A model generated the notes under the pieces. The model was not told the DNA's origin. It was given only the letters and a program-made list of their open reading frames with translations, and did no database searches. A stretch of DNA of 64,000 bases, from positions 240,762 through 304,761 of the forward strand of contig VWZL01004359.1 of NCBI GenBank assembly GCA_013396915.1, given 5' to 3'. This DNA is from Stercorarius parasiticus. Its lineage: Eukaryota > Chordata > Aves > Charadriiformes > Stercorariidae. This document shows, piece by piece, positions 24,901-39,672 of the stretch (the stretch's first letter is position 1; every line of letters begins with the position of its first letter). The translations under genes were made by a program, and so were the position numbers.

Positions 24901-27900
24901 ATTACTAAACTTTTTCAGAAAAAAAGATAAAAAGGATTTATTGTTTTGGCAGAAAGGTACTTATGGCTATTTTACTCTGGTAGAAATTCCAAGCAGTTAC
25001 CACGGCATTGCATCCAGCACCCCAAGCACAGGCAACAATAATAAATATCCTAGTCATAAGAAGCTGGTAACGACGGCACTTGAAAGAAGGTAACAGACAG
25101 ATAACAAATCAAGGCCATGTATTGCTGAATTCTCACACTTAATCTGTATCTGCAGCTTGCAACAGGTAATAAAAATTAGTATATAAATGAAAAAGACTTC
25201 TAAAAAAGATTCTCATTTCTACCTTAGCTTCTATTTCTCATAGGAAACAGGTATTCTACCTCTACTGGAGAAATTCATTATCGTTTTTTTATAATAACAC
25301 TCAAAGGAAAAGAATTCACAAAGTAGCATCATTTGTGTAAATATTTTCCACTTACTTCCATGAACATGCAATTTTAGCCATAGAATGAAAATTATAACCT
25401 CTTTCCCACTTAATGGAGAACAGGGATCCAAAGAGGTAAAGGAATTAAAGAGTAGATGAAAATATATTTAGAATCCAAATCGAGAAATGTATAAAAGGTC
25501 TTCCGCTAAAATCTTTCTCTAGTCTTTTACACATGTTCATTATATTCATAAAATACACATGGAATCCCATACTACATCACAGGGGAAAAAAAGAAGTCTA
25601 CTAAAGGGGTCAGCAGAGTCTTTGCTGCAGCCCAGTGTCCACGACCTCCTGCCTTGCTGGCACATCACCTTTCAGCTGTTGATCACCATCATAAAGTCTA
25701 GCGTTACCCCAGGACATCTCACCTCACGCTGCAGCCAGAAGACCTAGCCCGGCCCCCCACCTGCAGGCAGCACGCACACGTTTCCCAGCCCGGCCCCACC
25801 AGGGTTACACTCTGCTGGAGACCACCTGAGGGACCACACTCTGTTCTACCACAGCCTCCATCTCCACCTCGTCACGAGAAACTCTTCAGGCCTGTCATAG
25901 TCATCCCATGCCGGACCCTGGCTCTCATAATTTTCTTTTTAGTACAATACTGCAAGGCAGCGAGCGCCTATCTATCCTGTTTTAAAAGGGACTTGAAACA
26001 ACTTGAGTGCTACTAGAATGTACAAGCCTATTGTCATTAATAACTGAAATAGGTAAGGAGAGCATAACTGCACATGTTTGAACAGACCAGTGGTTCGTTA
26101 GGAGGGAATAGCCAGAAGTAGTCGTGAAGACCTACATTTTTCTATTGTCACAATCTTCCTCTCATTACTAATTAACGTTTGGGTATGACTGAAAGCAGAA
26201 AGACGACGGTAGCATTAAGGTCAGTAGAACAGCTCATAATACCACTATGCCCTATTTCCGACAAGTAAAAAGAAAAGTAATTTTGAAATAGGCCTGCCAG
26301 ATTATCAAAAGATCAGATAGACATACGCATACAAATATGAACAGATCACCATTAAAAAAAAATAATAGTCTACCTAGGGAGATCTATAAGAATAAAGGCA
26401 GCTAAATAAGATTCAAGTTGTTATTTCAGCATGACACTGTCATTGCCATGTGGGTGTACCAATTTGTTTGCTCCTTCTCTACCTATAGAAATAGAGATAC
26501 TAAGTTTTGAAGGGAGAATTAAATGAAATTTTCCCTCTCCTGAATGCAACTGAGTCCTTGAACCCTTCAGCAAAGCTGATGGTTGAAAAACCAATATTGT
26601 GCAGGATTATTTTATTAACAATGATTATTTTATTAGTGGCCATAAAATACTGATGTTTTTATACAGTAGATGGACAAAACGTATACCCATATGCCAAACG
26701 ATGTTGTAAATTACATCATGGAGTAAGTGCTCATGCTATTGAGCACCATAACAAGCATAGTAGTAAGTCTACTACACTTGGAAGTCTACTCCATGTTCTT
26801 TCACATAACCCACGATCGCCCTAGGAAAGGAAGTCCCACAGGGCTTGCAGGAGCCCCAGCAGAGGTTCACCACCCATATGACATCCGAAGCTGAACCGAG
26901 GTGCTTTGGGTCTGAGCCAGCAAGTAACTGCCCATGGCTCAGAAAAACTGCCCTTGGAAATACCTGCTACAGGCTTCGGCCAGTCACCAGAGCACGGCTC
27001 TGCTGTGATGGAACATATCTCCGGTTCCAACAGAGAAGCAAATTCTGACTCTCCCTGAAAATACACTACGGTACAAATGTTTCTTATTTTGAGAGCTAAC
27101 AGTTTCCTGCTGAGAGCTTATAATCTGCTGAAACTTCATGCATTTCTCTGGTCTTCCGAGGGGGAGATTCTTCTTGCCACTTCCATTGTCAAGAATGGTG
27201 TTAGATTCCATTAATTGACCAATCTTCTGTGGCTGTTTTTGGCATCACAGATATGCATACCATACATTCTGGATGGAAATTTAATTATGCATATTTTTCA
27301 ATGCCTAGCAGAACCACGCTTCTATAGGCTATTGTAATACAAGTAAACATTACTAAAATACACTATTTAGAACGATGATTCTACCTTAAACTATTCACAA
27401 TACCAACAAGTTTGAATTCTTCCTATAATCTTTTTCTCCTGACACCGTATTATCCTTTCAAAATACACTCTGCCAGCTTTTATGAAAGTGGGTATCGTGA
27501 GATTTGGCTGAATAATGAAGGAAGTGAAAAAGAAATTCATGAAATTTCATTCCTGATGTCAAACTGCATTCCAGTTCTTAACTATGTTGGCGTGCTCTGG
27601 GAAGCAAGTAGGGCCAGCAAGGGCTGGTCAGGAAGATAAACTGCCCTTTAAAGGCAAAACATCTGTTGGGAGTCACGAGAAGTTCAGTCAAACGGGTGAA
27701 GGCAGCTCAGCCACCGCCTCGTGGAACCACAGGATACTCATGGAACCGGTTATCGCTATTAACGCCAATAAAGTCCATCGAGTACTTCAGTCAAGAAGCG
27801 TCAGACAGATCAGAGGTTTTTTCCACTGAGATTAGTTAACTATTATTCTACTAAAAAAAAAAGAAAAACAAAAACAAAGAACATCTATCTAGATTTTTGT

Positions 27901-29284
27901 AAAAAGTACAAATTGAAAATTTCTGAATTGCTTTTCCTGTCCACAGAAAAAGTCAGTGGAAAGCCCAGTACTTTCCTTCATATTCAAACATTGAAAAATT
28001 ACATTCTTAAGCCTAAGTTTCTCACATATTTTAAGAGAACAATAGTATTACCAATTTATAACAATTTTATTAATGACTGCTATAAATGTTAATAAATTTA
28101 AAGCTAATTAACTACTCAACTATACTTCTAAAAATAGAGTTCATAGTTTTGAAATAAAAGAATAGCTTGGTTAGGCAAATATGACAACACATAAAACAAT
28201 ATAATTACGGTAAGTACCAGCATTATGCAATAAATATATTCTGAAACTCTCCCAAAGACTGAGGCCCCTGCACAGTACGATCAGGGATTTCAACCAGAGG
28301 CCAACAGTGCCAAACTTCAACATATTTGAAACTGTCTGAAAACCACTATATGGTCTACTGATGCGGTAACTCTGAGGATAAATACTACCGAAAAGAGGTC
28401 CTTAATTTGTCTTGTAATTTGGAGGCGAGTTCAGAGGGGAAATGAACATTTTTGCATGTTTATCTAAATGAAACGCTTTCCAGGTCAGGCTAAGCAAGAG
28501 GAGCACGAAGATACAAGAACTGGGGAGAGAGACAGATGGACCCGTAGATGAGCTGTCACTCTTCTGCTATTATGAGCCAGATATATCCAGCTCTAAAGAA
28601 AGCAAATAAAGGCCAGAGATTTATAGTAATAAAGTTACAACTGTAATACACAGATGTTTTCGCATGAACCAAAGAGACGACATGGGCATGACCCAGAAAA
28701 TAAAAGCAGTTACTGCTATTGCCACAGTTTCAGGAAAATGAAGCCTACTGCATGTACTCAAATTATTTGATTTAAAACAAGAACACACAAAAGACTATTT
28801 CTGTCCAACTACTGTTTATAATTTCTCTCTCTTACAAAGCAATAAAAATATATCCAAAGCAAACTTAATTCCAGTGTTGGGAAAGTATTATTACCTAATG
28901 CAATACTGTTGTAGTGGATGGACAAAGATACTCTTGTAATATACAGTGTAGTGTTTTGGGAGACATTTTAATGAATGTGTCAGGAAGTTTAAAATCAGAA
29001 GAGAAGGGGGGGAAAAAAATAATCAGAGGGGAGTAATAAATCACTCTTCACTCTTCAATTTGCTAAATAAGAAGCATTTCTCCTTTTAAGCTTATGGATG
29101 ACAGAAGTTTCTGTAGTGACGTTGTTTATAGCTGCATAGCAGATTCGTAGCCAGAGTTATGCTTGCACAAGTAATTGCTTTTTTGATTCAGCAAGAAAGG
29201 AGGGGAAAAATTAAAAGTAATTTTGGTGTTTGCTTCCTGGGTGAGAAATATGTTCTCTTCACCCTCAAACAAAGAATTGATGCC

Positions 29285-29303
29285 TTTTTTTTTTTTTTTT
29301 TTT
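29285..29303. repeat. Poly(T) run
   Basis: Nineteen consecutive T bases with no recognisable retroposon body beside them. Confidence 0.9.
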
Positions 29304-32300
29304 AAGCAATAGAACAAAAGGCATGAGTTAGTAAAACAGAGTGATAATTGACTGTAACCTCCTTTTAGTTCATAAGCCGTTAATCGGGACACTCATTGTG
29401 GACTGGAAAACCTACGTTCAGATCCCTTCTCCTTCAGGTCAGAATGTGGATGGCATACCACAAATAAAGTCTGGGTTCCCAGGAAAGTAAAGGAAAAGAA
29501 AATACCAAACATATACCTATTCACTAAGAACTTGCATATTTCTGTTTACAACAGAGCTGTAAATATTCCACAATCATTTCACCAAGGACTGTATAAGGAC
29601 AGTAAAGACTGTATAGGACCACCTCGAGTTTAACCTGCACTGCTTCTATTTACAGTATCATACTGTTTTAACTACTGTGTGTGTATAAGAACTATGTATT
29701 TAACTAAAAACACGTTTTGTTTCAGCACAGGGTTTTTAAAACCCTAACTGAACACAAAGTCAACTCAGTCCTCCCTTAGTCTTTTCATTTACTTACAGAA
29801 AAACGTACCTGCAGATTTGCCTGCCTGCATAAACAAAACCAAGAATTGCTACATTGCACCAAAGCCATTCTCTTTCCCAAAAAGCCCTGTTTTGCCATCT
29901 GGGAAATGAGTTACAGTCCCTGCAGAATGTGTGGCATCTGGGGGGCAGAACCTGAGCAAGGGGAGGGACAGCCCGGCCACGGGCAAGGGGCGAGAAGGAA
30001 CCTTTAAAGCACTCCTTCCCAGACTTTGAGATAAGTACCTACAAAAACAATTAAATAAGGAAAAAGTAGATAAACAATAGTAAATATACCGAACCCAAAG
30101 TATTTCTGAAATACTTGAGCTCCTTTCCTCTTACTCCTTCTGCCTCAGATGAACACTAGCTTTTCATGTGTGACATCAACATTTCCAAGCTTGCCCTGAG
30201 TCTCTGTGCTCTTAAAACATGTGGAAAGAACACCCTGGGAAAGACCCGGCATTTCACAAATCAGCCTGCAGAATTTCTGATTAAGGAAGAACTTTTTTCT
30301 TTTTTTTTTCCCCCAAAATTAAATAAGCCAAACATTTACCACATGAAGAATGGCCAGATTTTCACGTGCTAGTATATTCTGCCTAGCTGTAAAAAAAAAA
30401 TAATAAATCCATTTATGTAGTTTCAACTGCTGCCAGAAAACTTAACAGACAAAACTTAACGACTGAATAATTTCCTAGCATTGTTTCAAAATTCAGAATA
30501 TGATAAATATGTATTATTGTAAAATATACAAATTGAGCACAAAGTTCCAAGTGTAGCGTTTCAGAAACTACAATCATTTAGAAGCCCGTGCATTGACAAG
30601 TTCCATACTGTTATGTATGTGCTATCGCACTTAACAATATGGTATTCAGTCAGCGGCAATTTTCAGAGCAATGGTTGGCATCCGATAACAAATTCCACTC
30701 TAGCAAGAAGATTCCTCCCTTTCCATTTGCCAAACAACATTTAAAGAGAGTTTCTGTAAACATCTTTTGCTTGGGGGTAATGCCACCAATCACTGCAAAT
30801 ATTTTATCTCCAATTAGCTAAAAAGGATTTAGAAAGAAAAGCCGCATTGTCTGGCTGCAATTGCTGAGGAGCCCTGAGCAGCCCATCTCCTGGGCTGGTG
30901 CAGCATGGGTAGAAACATCTGGTACGCTGAAGGATGCTACACCACGTTTACAAACTCTAGTAGGCAGCTGAACCTCTTGCAAACTTTTTTTAAAATTAAT
31001 TTGGAAAAAAATGTTTGGACACTTTTGTTCCCGAAGGCATTACCATCACTCCACTTATCACGCTAATGGTGTTCTACTGCTATTAAAATACATCTAGCCG
31101 CCAAGCAGACAATTGCTCCATTTTCCAGCCTATTTAACAAGTTGAAAACATAACTCTACTCATTCTTTATCTCCTTCCTACAATAAACTTTGAGAAAAAA
31201 AAGGGTGAAGCTTTCTGGAGGTACAAATATTTTTTATTTTGTTAAAAAAAAAAAAAAAACCAACACAAAACCAAGCCAAAACAACCCAAGCAAACAGTTG
31301 TCCAATTTAAGACTCCTACTTTCAAGAAAACCCTAAAATGGTTTGAAATGGCCCTGACACCATTTATAAGAAAGTATCCTGTGAAATACTGAGAAATACA
31401 AACAGCTAAAGGCTTATGAAAGACAGAAAGCAGAAGGTCAGGAATTCAGCCATTCAGGTATTTTACTCAAAAACAGATTAACTGATATTTAAAATAGAGA
31501 AGATATTAATATTTTCTGGTCTATAAATTTAAAAGCAGAACACTATGCATGTTATTACTCACAGTTTTATTCTTTAAAGCTTTTGGTACCCGTACAGCAA
31601 CAACAGATGATTCAGGCTGCATCTCAATGATCAAACCACATATGTTTTTCCATCACAATATTACCAAACTAAAACATCGCACCTCCATACTTTCCCTCCC
31701 TTTCAGTAAAAAAAAAAGATGACTTATGACACAAATTCCACTCCAAAACTAACAGGACTCCCCCTCTTCCCCTACCATTGATTAAACACTACGTACATGA
31801 CTAGCTGACAAATCCACTTTTCACACCTCTCGTGGCTGTTGAGGGATTACAAACATGGATTTTTGCTGATACTGCGTCTTAGAATTTAGCTTTTCCTCCA
31901 GAAAATTTACGTTTCTCTTTTGCTAGACATCACATATAAGCTCTGACCACAAGCACAGTTGCTAATTGATAAAAGCTATTCAGTTACTTAATTGCGTATT
32001 AATTTCTGCAATTAAAGAATTCAGTATATTAAACTGAGTTACAGAACCCCAAAATCTAACCGTACCTCTGATTTTCAAGACCTAACTCTTCGCCTATATC
32101 AAGTATCTGCCTCTTTGAACCAACAGACTTATTCATCCCATCACCAACCTGTCCGAAAGACAACCAAATCCATATTTTAATTTACCACAAAAGAAGAAAC
32201 AAACATCCATACAGACAGTCCACTTATTTTCATATGAGAAATAATCATGAAGCACTTCTTACCCTCCTTTCAACCCCATGAGGGAAAAGTCTTCTGAAGA

Positions 32301-33136
32301 AGAAGTCAAGCTCTAAATGAAAGGTTGTGCTGGGTTGGTTAATAAGAGACATCCAACAGTTGACTAAAAATCCCATCACTTTGAAAGTGCTTAAGAGCAA
32401 CATGCATACAAAACACTGTTAAATTTATTTACAGAATGCAGAAGAATAATCTGGGTTAATGTGGTTGTGTAGCCCTCAACCTAGCCAAGTAGGATTTCAG
32501 CAAGTGTCGTCCTACAAAACAAAAAGTAGGAGGTTAGGATCAAAAATGACTCCTCCATTCACTGGAGGTGTCCTGAAAGCCATAGGAACCTAAGATTTTT
32601 AGTAGAAGCATCACACAGAGCCTTTTCATTATAAGGGAGATTTTTATCTAGCCTAATTTGGGAAAAAAACAAGAGAGGATTTAGTCAGCCCTGTTGGCAA
32701 CCCTATCTCTTAATGTTATCTATAACGACTACGAGCTTGCCCATGGGAAGGCGAAAAAACTAGCACAATACTCTTCAAGGCAAAGAATTTCTTAAGGATA
32801 GTTTCCCTCTGAGCAATTTTATGGAGCAGCTCTGAGCTACTGTAAAAGACAACAACCGACTTATTTCCTGAATATTCCAAAAGCGACAAGCAGTAAAGGA
32901 GATGTGCTGCCTACGCACCAAATTCCACTTCCATGGCAGCACTGGTGTTCATGGCATCAAACTCCACTAGGATGTTTTTGCCAGGTTCCTTTGCACACCA
33001 AGAGAACTCAGGGTTCCCAAGGAGTTATTAACATTAATGCCAAGAAGGCATTAGCAGTGGTGAACAAGGTGCTACAACAAGGAATTGGGAAACGCGAGTT
33101 TCCATCTCTGCTTCTGACTCGCTGGCTGAGTCACCG

Positions 33137-33148
33137 CTATCGCGATAG
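33137..33148. other. 12-bp perfect palindrome CTATCGCGATAG
   Basis: The sequence is exactly self-complementary and carries TCGCGA with two CpGs inside CpG-poor intron. It resembles the TATCGCGA-type sites described for ZBED1/DREF proteins. The regulatory role is inferred only. Confidence 0.35.
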
Positions 33149-36100
33149 TGCTGCTCTGGTTCCTGCCCTCCACGTTCTGTCTTCAGAACAGGGACTACCT
33201 CGTCCCATGTATCTGTGCGGCGCCAAGGATGACAGGAAACGTCAACGTTCTCAACATCATTACAGCGAAAAGAATAATCACGAACTACAGAAATAATGGC
33301 AAAAAAATAAACACAAAATGGAAGTGGTGGTGTACTAAACTATTAAGTGTATTATACTTATCATTGGGGACACAAAATGACAGATTTTGTATGAAGGGAA
33401 AATAGTTTACCATCAAGTCTATAAGAGAATTAAGGGGCAGTACACAAACACCTTTTAGATTTCAAAAGAGCTCTAAACGGGCTCCAGGTTGCCTTTATTG
33501 AACAAATTTGATTCCCTTCCACCCCTAAACCAAACCTTCCACAAATACGAAGTAATACTGAAATATCTCTTAACTACAATGTGCAGCTAAGACTTTTTCC
33601 ATTTATTTCTTTGTTATAAGATCTGCTATTTTGGATATAGATGTGCAAATAAAAATATAAAGGGTAAATCACATGAAGTCTATTGGAAATTTTTCATCTT
33701 GTTTTAAATAATCCTTTGCTATATAATATTTATCATCCTTACTACTATCATGCGTTATTCCTCCCAGTTCCACCTAGAATGGGGCGAACTTGTGAATAGA
33801 AAATAAACAAGGACTGTGACGTGATACTGCTATTTCACTGCTGGGTAAAAATGCCCTCACTCTTTCAAATTTTTTTAAGCAGATGAATTTGTAGAAAAAA
33901 AAATCCACAAAAACACAACAACAAAAAATGCCAAGAACCTCCCCCCACCAAAAGCAAATCTCAAACGAAACCGATTGTTGAGACTGTCTTTGTACTGATT
34001 TCACTCTTAGAGCAAGCTCCATGCAATTCCTCACTTCTAGTCGGGCAAAAAACCTTCAGGATCTGAGAGATTTTGACTGCTGATTTAAGTGCTCACACAG
34101 TAGGATGGAAGCCATTTAAACTTCTGCAAACATTGATATTAAAACCTGCCTTAGGCTCGCTGCTATAAATTCAATATAAATTTACAAAACAAACAGCAGT
34201 GTAGGCGAAGTGTCTTGGTGATGCTAGAAATATTTCATCTTTAAGATCTTCAGCACAAATTGCAACATTCAAGTCTAATTCTACTATTACTAGTACTTGC
34301 TTTGTATTTAAAGACAAGCTTAGAGTCATCACCCTCTTCAAGAGTGTTAAAAATTAATAAATTGTTCTCAGCTCAGCCCTAAAGTAATACCTTTTTTAGG
34401 ATCAGCTACCCAAAATAACCAGTCGTTGTATATTTATTAATTACGAGATGGTAGCCAGCACCAAATTCATTCTCCTAACTGAACTGATTGATACAAATGA
34501 AGAACAGTAAGAACTGATGTGTAGGACTTGTCTACATGAGGATTTTATTACAAAGCGGATTAGGGCAGGGATTTGAAAGCACAATAATTCCTCTGTACTA
34601 GAAATATCAACTGCATGGTCTAGCTTAATTATCTGAAGTGGATTAAACCAAACCACATAAAAGAAACTGCTGCCAAACAATAATAGCGTTCACAGGCAAG
34701 AAGTGTGGAATAGCAGTTCCAGGCTTCCATGCGTACAAGGATGACACACGCGACTGACAGTACATGTGCACGAAGCAGGCTTGATCAAAGATCACCCTTT
34801 TTTTAATTTTCTTTTTTTTAATGCAGTCCTGTATCAGTTTTTCAAACCATAAATCAAGATCTAACAGGTATGGAGTTGGCACAATGTATTAGAATGCAAA
34901 GCTATTACCTAGGACTTTATTGTGCCATTTATTAGCTGTTTCCAAGCCTTTCATTTCCTTGTGGAAGTGTATTTTCTTCCATTTTCCAGCAACAGACTTT
35001 TCACTATATTATCCTCAGAGACTAAGAAACAACATGTTTTTTTCTCATTCATTCCCGTATTCTTAAACTGGACTTGCATATTGGAGGGAAGCGTAAGTAA
35101 AGTGCTACTATAAAATCAGCACAGGCTAAGTACACAGTGCTTTCAGCACAGTCTGCAAATGCAAGTCAGTATCAGCATTTTCCTTCACTATTCAACAACA
35201 CTATTATGCTTTTAGAACAGTTTATAACTGAAAGACCAGTTCCCAAAGCCCTTAATTTTATATGAGATAAATACAAAATGATAATCCTCCTGAATGTCTG
35301 AACACTTGCCATTCAACACAATAATGGGAAGAAAAAATGTGCTTTCAGTAATTCTTTGTCTTTACTAAAATACTACCAGCTTCTACTGTGGTCTTCGAAA
35401 AATAGCCAACTTAAATCCTGAATGTATGAGAGATCAGTAGAAGCCCAGTAAGAAAGTAGAGGGAAAGGAGAGGAACAGAAGAGTAATAAGTAGTATCAAG
35501 CATCTCACTGCAGACTTGATTTTTGCAACTGTACAATAACCCACGTTCGATAAGGTTTCCAGCCTTAACGTTAAAGGACAGCAGCCATACACAGCTCTTG
35601 CAGATGCTGGCTTCAGCTGAAGCCCACTTGTGAAGCACTGCAAAAGCCCAGCAAAGCCTGGGAGATGCCACTCACAGCAACAAGAGCTGCACGTCATCTA
35701 CCCTGGCACCGAGCAGCTGCTGGGAGCCAGCCCAGCCTTCCTGCATCCTTGCCCTTCTCTACAGACAGGCGAGCAATTAGCCACAAGTCTTCAAAATGAC
35801 TGGCTAATGATGACATCATTGTATGCCTTCCTTCCACCGAAATGATAAAGCAAGTTTGGACAATAAGTAAACAATGAACTCCATTAGGAAATATCCTTAC
35901 CCTCGCCTTTGATTTTATCACTCCTAAAGGAGTGTCTGTCATCTTTTGTTCTGCTGTTTTGGGGTTGTTTTGTTGGGTTTTCTAAGTACAGATTCACTAT
36001 ACCATAAGCTTAAATAATTGCTTACATCACAGTGGTAATCATTACAAATACAAAATTACAGTCATCATTTCTTTTCTGTAATTAATCATCTCCACGACAG

Positions 36101-39100
36101 AGTAGTTAACCAAACGCATTTCATAAATTTTCTTCGACAACAAGTGCAGAGTGATTTAAACTGGGAGTTGTTGAAATACAGTATATAGTACAGTTCACAA
36201 AATAAAAGAGAGATGGGATTGAAAGCAACATACAGTGCAAACATACCCCTGAAGGTCAACCTTATTGACACAGGTGCAGCTGCAAAAAAACCAAACCAAA
36301 ATAACTGAAGGTCATATTTGTTTAAGAAATCAATAACCATTCTGGGAAATCTACATAGCCATACATCTCATTCATTTCTTTAAGCGCTGGTAAGTTTAAA
36401 GGTGTTTGTTTTAAACAGAGTGGGATTTGCATATACACCTACACAATTCTACATTACTTGGCACTGCAGCGAGTGCCCACAGAGATAAGAGGATCCTTCA
36501 TGTTAAAAAGAATTAAATTCATAAATACTGGTAATATTCCTCCTCCAAATACACCTAGACAAACAGGAATAAAATTAAATAGGTACCAGCTTCAGGAAAT
36601 AAACCTTGTTTTTTAACAAGAACCTGTATCTGTGCTGCTTGGATTCAGTAAATGCACTTGAAGGCTGCCGATTTATCTAAATTAGTTTGAAGTTGAGGTT
36701 TAGATGGGATTAAAGCATATCAGGGTGTGAAAGTCTACCATTTAATATGTCTGCAAGAGGACCAAGGGTTTTTGTACAAGCAGTACTAACACTTCCAAGA
36801 AAAGAAGCAGTGAAAATTATTAATACGTATAAATATGAGACGACCAACAACTTCAGCTAGCTTCCTACCTTGTGTGGGAGCATACACAGCCAAATTTCAA
36901 AAATATTTTATATGCATTCCTACACTCGATGGCAGAGAAGAAGTGTTAAGACTACCTTTATTTTTCTCATAAAAATTGTAATAGTAAACTACTTCGAAGA
37001 GAAATAATTTTCAGATATTATAGTTAAAAATCAATATATTAATTGCTTAAAATGGTCTTTAAAAAGTAGCAAATTAGCAGTTTTCAACTCTTACATGGCA
37101 TATAGCTTAGATGAGAATATCTGAGGTGAGCTGAATCATCTCAACAGGCAGATTTATCGTTTCACTAGTGGAATCTAACCACTAGTTACTTGCTAGCGTT
37201 GTCATGTCAGAATAGCGTACAGCTAGATTTCCTTTGCTTTCCATTCAAAAATAGGATAACATTTCAACCATGAAAAGCGCAAAGGGCATCAGGAGTTACC
37301 TGTTAGACAAACTTCTATTCCAGCACAAAAGTAAAAGACTCAAGGTAAGACAGAAATGTTTCAGAAACTACATTAATCTGAAATCCTTATTCAAAACTTT
37401 GGAAGCAGGAAACTTCGTGTTATCATTAGAAATGTCAAAAAGACCCCACTGGAATTTTTTTCCAATGAATCAACAGTAAAATTACCTGTATGTATTACCT
37501 AAACACAAGAAACATCACTGAAATAAATTCAACAGTTTGTTCAGATATCGAGTATCTGAAAGTAATCTCATTTAAATAAAAAAAAAAAAAAAGAAATTAT
37601 TCCACTTCTGGTCATGACTGGAGTATTAGAAACTCTGTGTAGAATTTTACTTGTCGGAGAAGGTGGAAGGGGACAGAGAAATCCAGAGAGGACCACTGCT
37701 ACAACTGCCGGAGCAGCACACCGGGCACTTCAGTGGAAAGCTCAAGGATAATCTCTAAATTCAAGATCAAGACTAACTTCACGCTGTCAGTATCCATTCT
37801 GCAACACAGAGTGAATTCTGGCTGGCGCCATTTCCACAAAAGCTGACACAAAAAAGTGCAAGTTCAGTGACTGACCTGGACTACCCATTTCTGCCTTTTT
37901 AGCAGCTTTTCGTAGTGCAGCATTCTCAGTGTGCAGCATGCACAGCAACAGGACGAACCCAGAGACAGCATAAGTTAGAAGCTGCAGAGTGGCATAAATC
38001 TAATTAAGTCTAAGTGGTAAGACTAAAGGAATGTAAATTAGAACCAGATACATATCAGCTTCCTCACATGCAAGTTGCACTGAATCAGACTTCCTCTGGA
38101 TTCTCCAAATCCAGCCCAGCATTCCTACCCTGTGGAACTCAAAATCAAACTGGAGTCTTAGGCAATAGTTAACCAAAAAGAATGCATTTAAGCTTAAGAA
38201 AATTGAGAATATGTATTCAAAATATATATATATCAAAATATATATAAAATGCAGTCAAAAGAAAATAGATTAAGCTTTTGACTTTTCTACAAATACGTAA
38301 GTTAGTTTACACAAGAAATCCCCCAGGCCAAAACCATGGTTGAAATTCTTTCCTCAAGGACTTCCACAGCTGTTGGTTTTACCAATAACAGTCACGAACT
38401 GGAGCAATCAACTAAACCATCCTACTACAGTGGGGTCAGTAAAAACACAGCACTTACCCAGCAGCAAGGTGAACATGAAAGAACAGCAAACCCAATATTC
38501 ATTACAAAGCCAAGAGCCGGTAATACAGGAGCTCATCAGAGTATGAAACCTTCATTTTACAAACTTCTGGAAGAGCGAGCTACTATTATCTTCACTATTT
38601 GAATATACACAAAAATTCTGAGACTGTTGTCCACATACACTGTGTTTGTTTACTTTCCAATTACTTTAGTAAGTTGATTAGCAACAGGAGTAAATCAATT
38701 CTTTTATTCAATATTCAAGGCAATTACTTTTCAAAAAATATATACAGAATAAAGGAACAAAGACCAAAAGAAGAAAAGCTGAATTCATCTTAAAAGGTGA
38801 TTTTATGCACAAAAGCCACACAAAAGACACACAAAAGCAGTCTGAAATCCAAAATAACACAAAATAACAGTTTTCTAGTTAGCGCCTATTCAGGTGGATG
38901 GATACCCAAGATGCACACACTTCCTGAGCACTTACGCTACTCAGATAAAAACTGACAGAGACATTTATTACTAAGCACGCAGGTAACAATCTCATCTACA
39001 AAGTAGCACTGCAATTTGGTAGAATTGAAAACATTATTCTAACGTTAGTCAACCCGTCTTAAACACTTATTGTGAATGTTAAAAGCAAAAACATTACCCA

Positions 39101-39672
39101 AATGGTTAGCAACATAGCTTGTGTAGCTGCAACTGAGATCATTCACAATGTTAACACCCTGTACCCACCTTCTAGCAGCAGCAATAGGAAAATGGAGTGC
39201 TCATTACTAATGATAACAGTCTACCTCTTTCATTTTATGAACTGGAAAGGAATCTTTGCAACCCACTCATGCCTACCCAGTTATGTGTTCTTAAATGAAA
39301 ACAGGTCTAATTGATATTAGTAGGGAGTGCGAGTTGTCAAATCATCCTCAGTTTGACAGCAGTTCCATTACAACTTTGTGCCCATCAGCAATGTAAATGC
39401 CATTGGGAAAAGAGGGGCACCTTTATATGAATTGATAACTACATTTTCAAAGTGACGGGAATGATTCTCTCTTGCATACTGACCAATTTAAATGCAATGT
39501 ATTGGTTTTGCACCTGAGGAAGAAGACCTTTGAAGGGCTTCTGAAGACATTTTCTACATGCCTTAGATTCAAAAAAATGCAAAGATGGATAAAGCCAGCG
39601 CGTAGGCTGACACGCAACATGAACATAAAGCATGGGGATCCAACAAAGCAGAGAACTAAGTTTCAGACTTAC

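Larger units (their letters stand above)
21915..39666. other. Intronic DNA, no recognised gene
   Basis: AT-rich VGLL4 intron. Short GC-richer patches occur at 23,090-23,215, 25,610-25,930, 26,840-27,020 and 33,040-33,240. Poly(T) or poly(A) runs occur at 29,285-29,303, 31,244-31,259 and near 37,579. AT dinucleotide runs occur near 38,222-38,246, and a small CACAAAAG repeat near 38,815-38,840. Two notable palindromes are reported in findings (33,137 and 37,164). I see no CR1, LTR or RNA gene here. Confidence 0.55.
1..39672 (-). other. VGLL4: VGLL4 large intron after the METPLDV exon (partial)
   Basis: It begins at the GTAAGT donor (39,672-39,667) and runs off the left edge. I looked for the next conserved VGLL4 coding block, which follows the split Arg codon, and did not find it on either strand, so the acceptor lies outside the window. 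The intron carries three CR1 copies, one solo LTR, one probable MIR relic and several simple repeats, listed separately. An intron of tens of kilobases here agrees with my recollection of a long 5' intron in human VGLL4. Confidence 0.7.

Noticed and set aside
1..39672. Next VGLL4 coding exon and the alternative long-isoform first exon
   Set aside because: Neither the block that follows the split Arg codon nor the alternative N-terminus (LLNYQYLDK region) could be found on the minus strand, so both are taken to lie outside the window or to be undetectable by eye.
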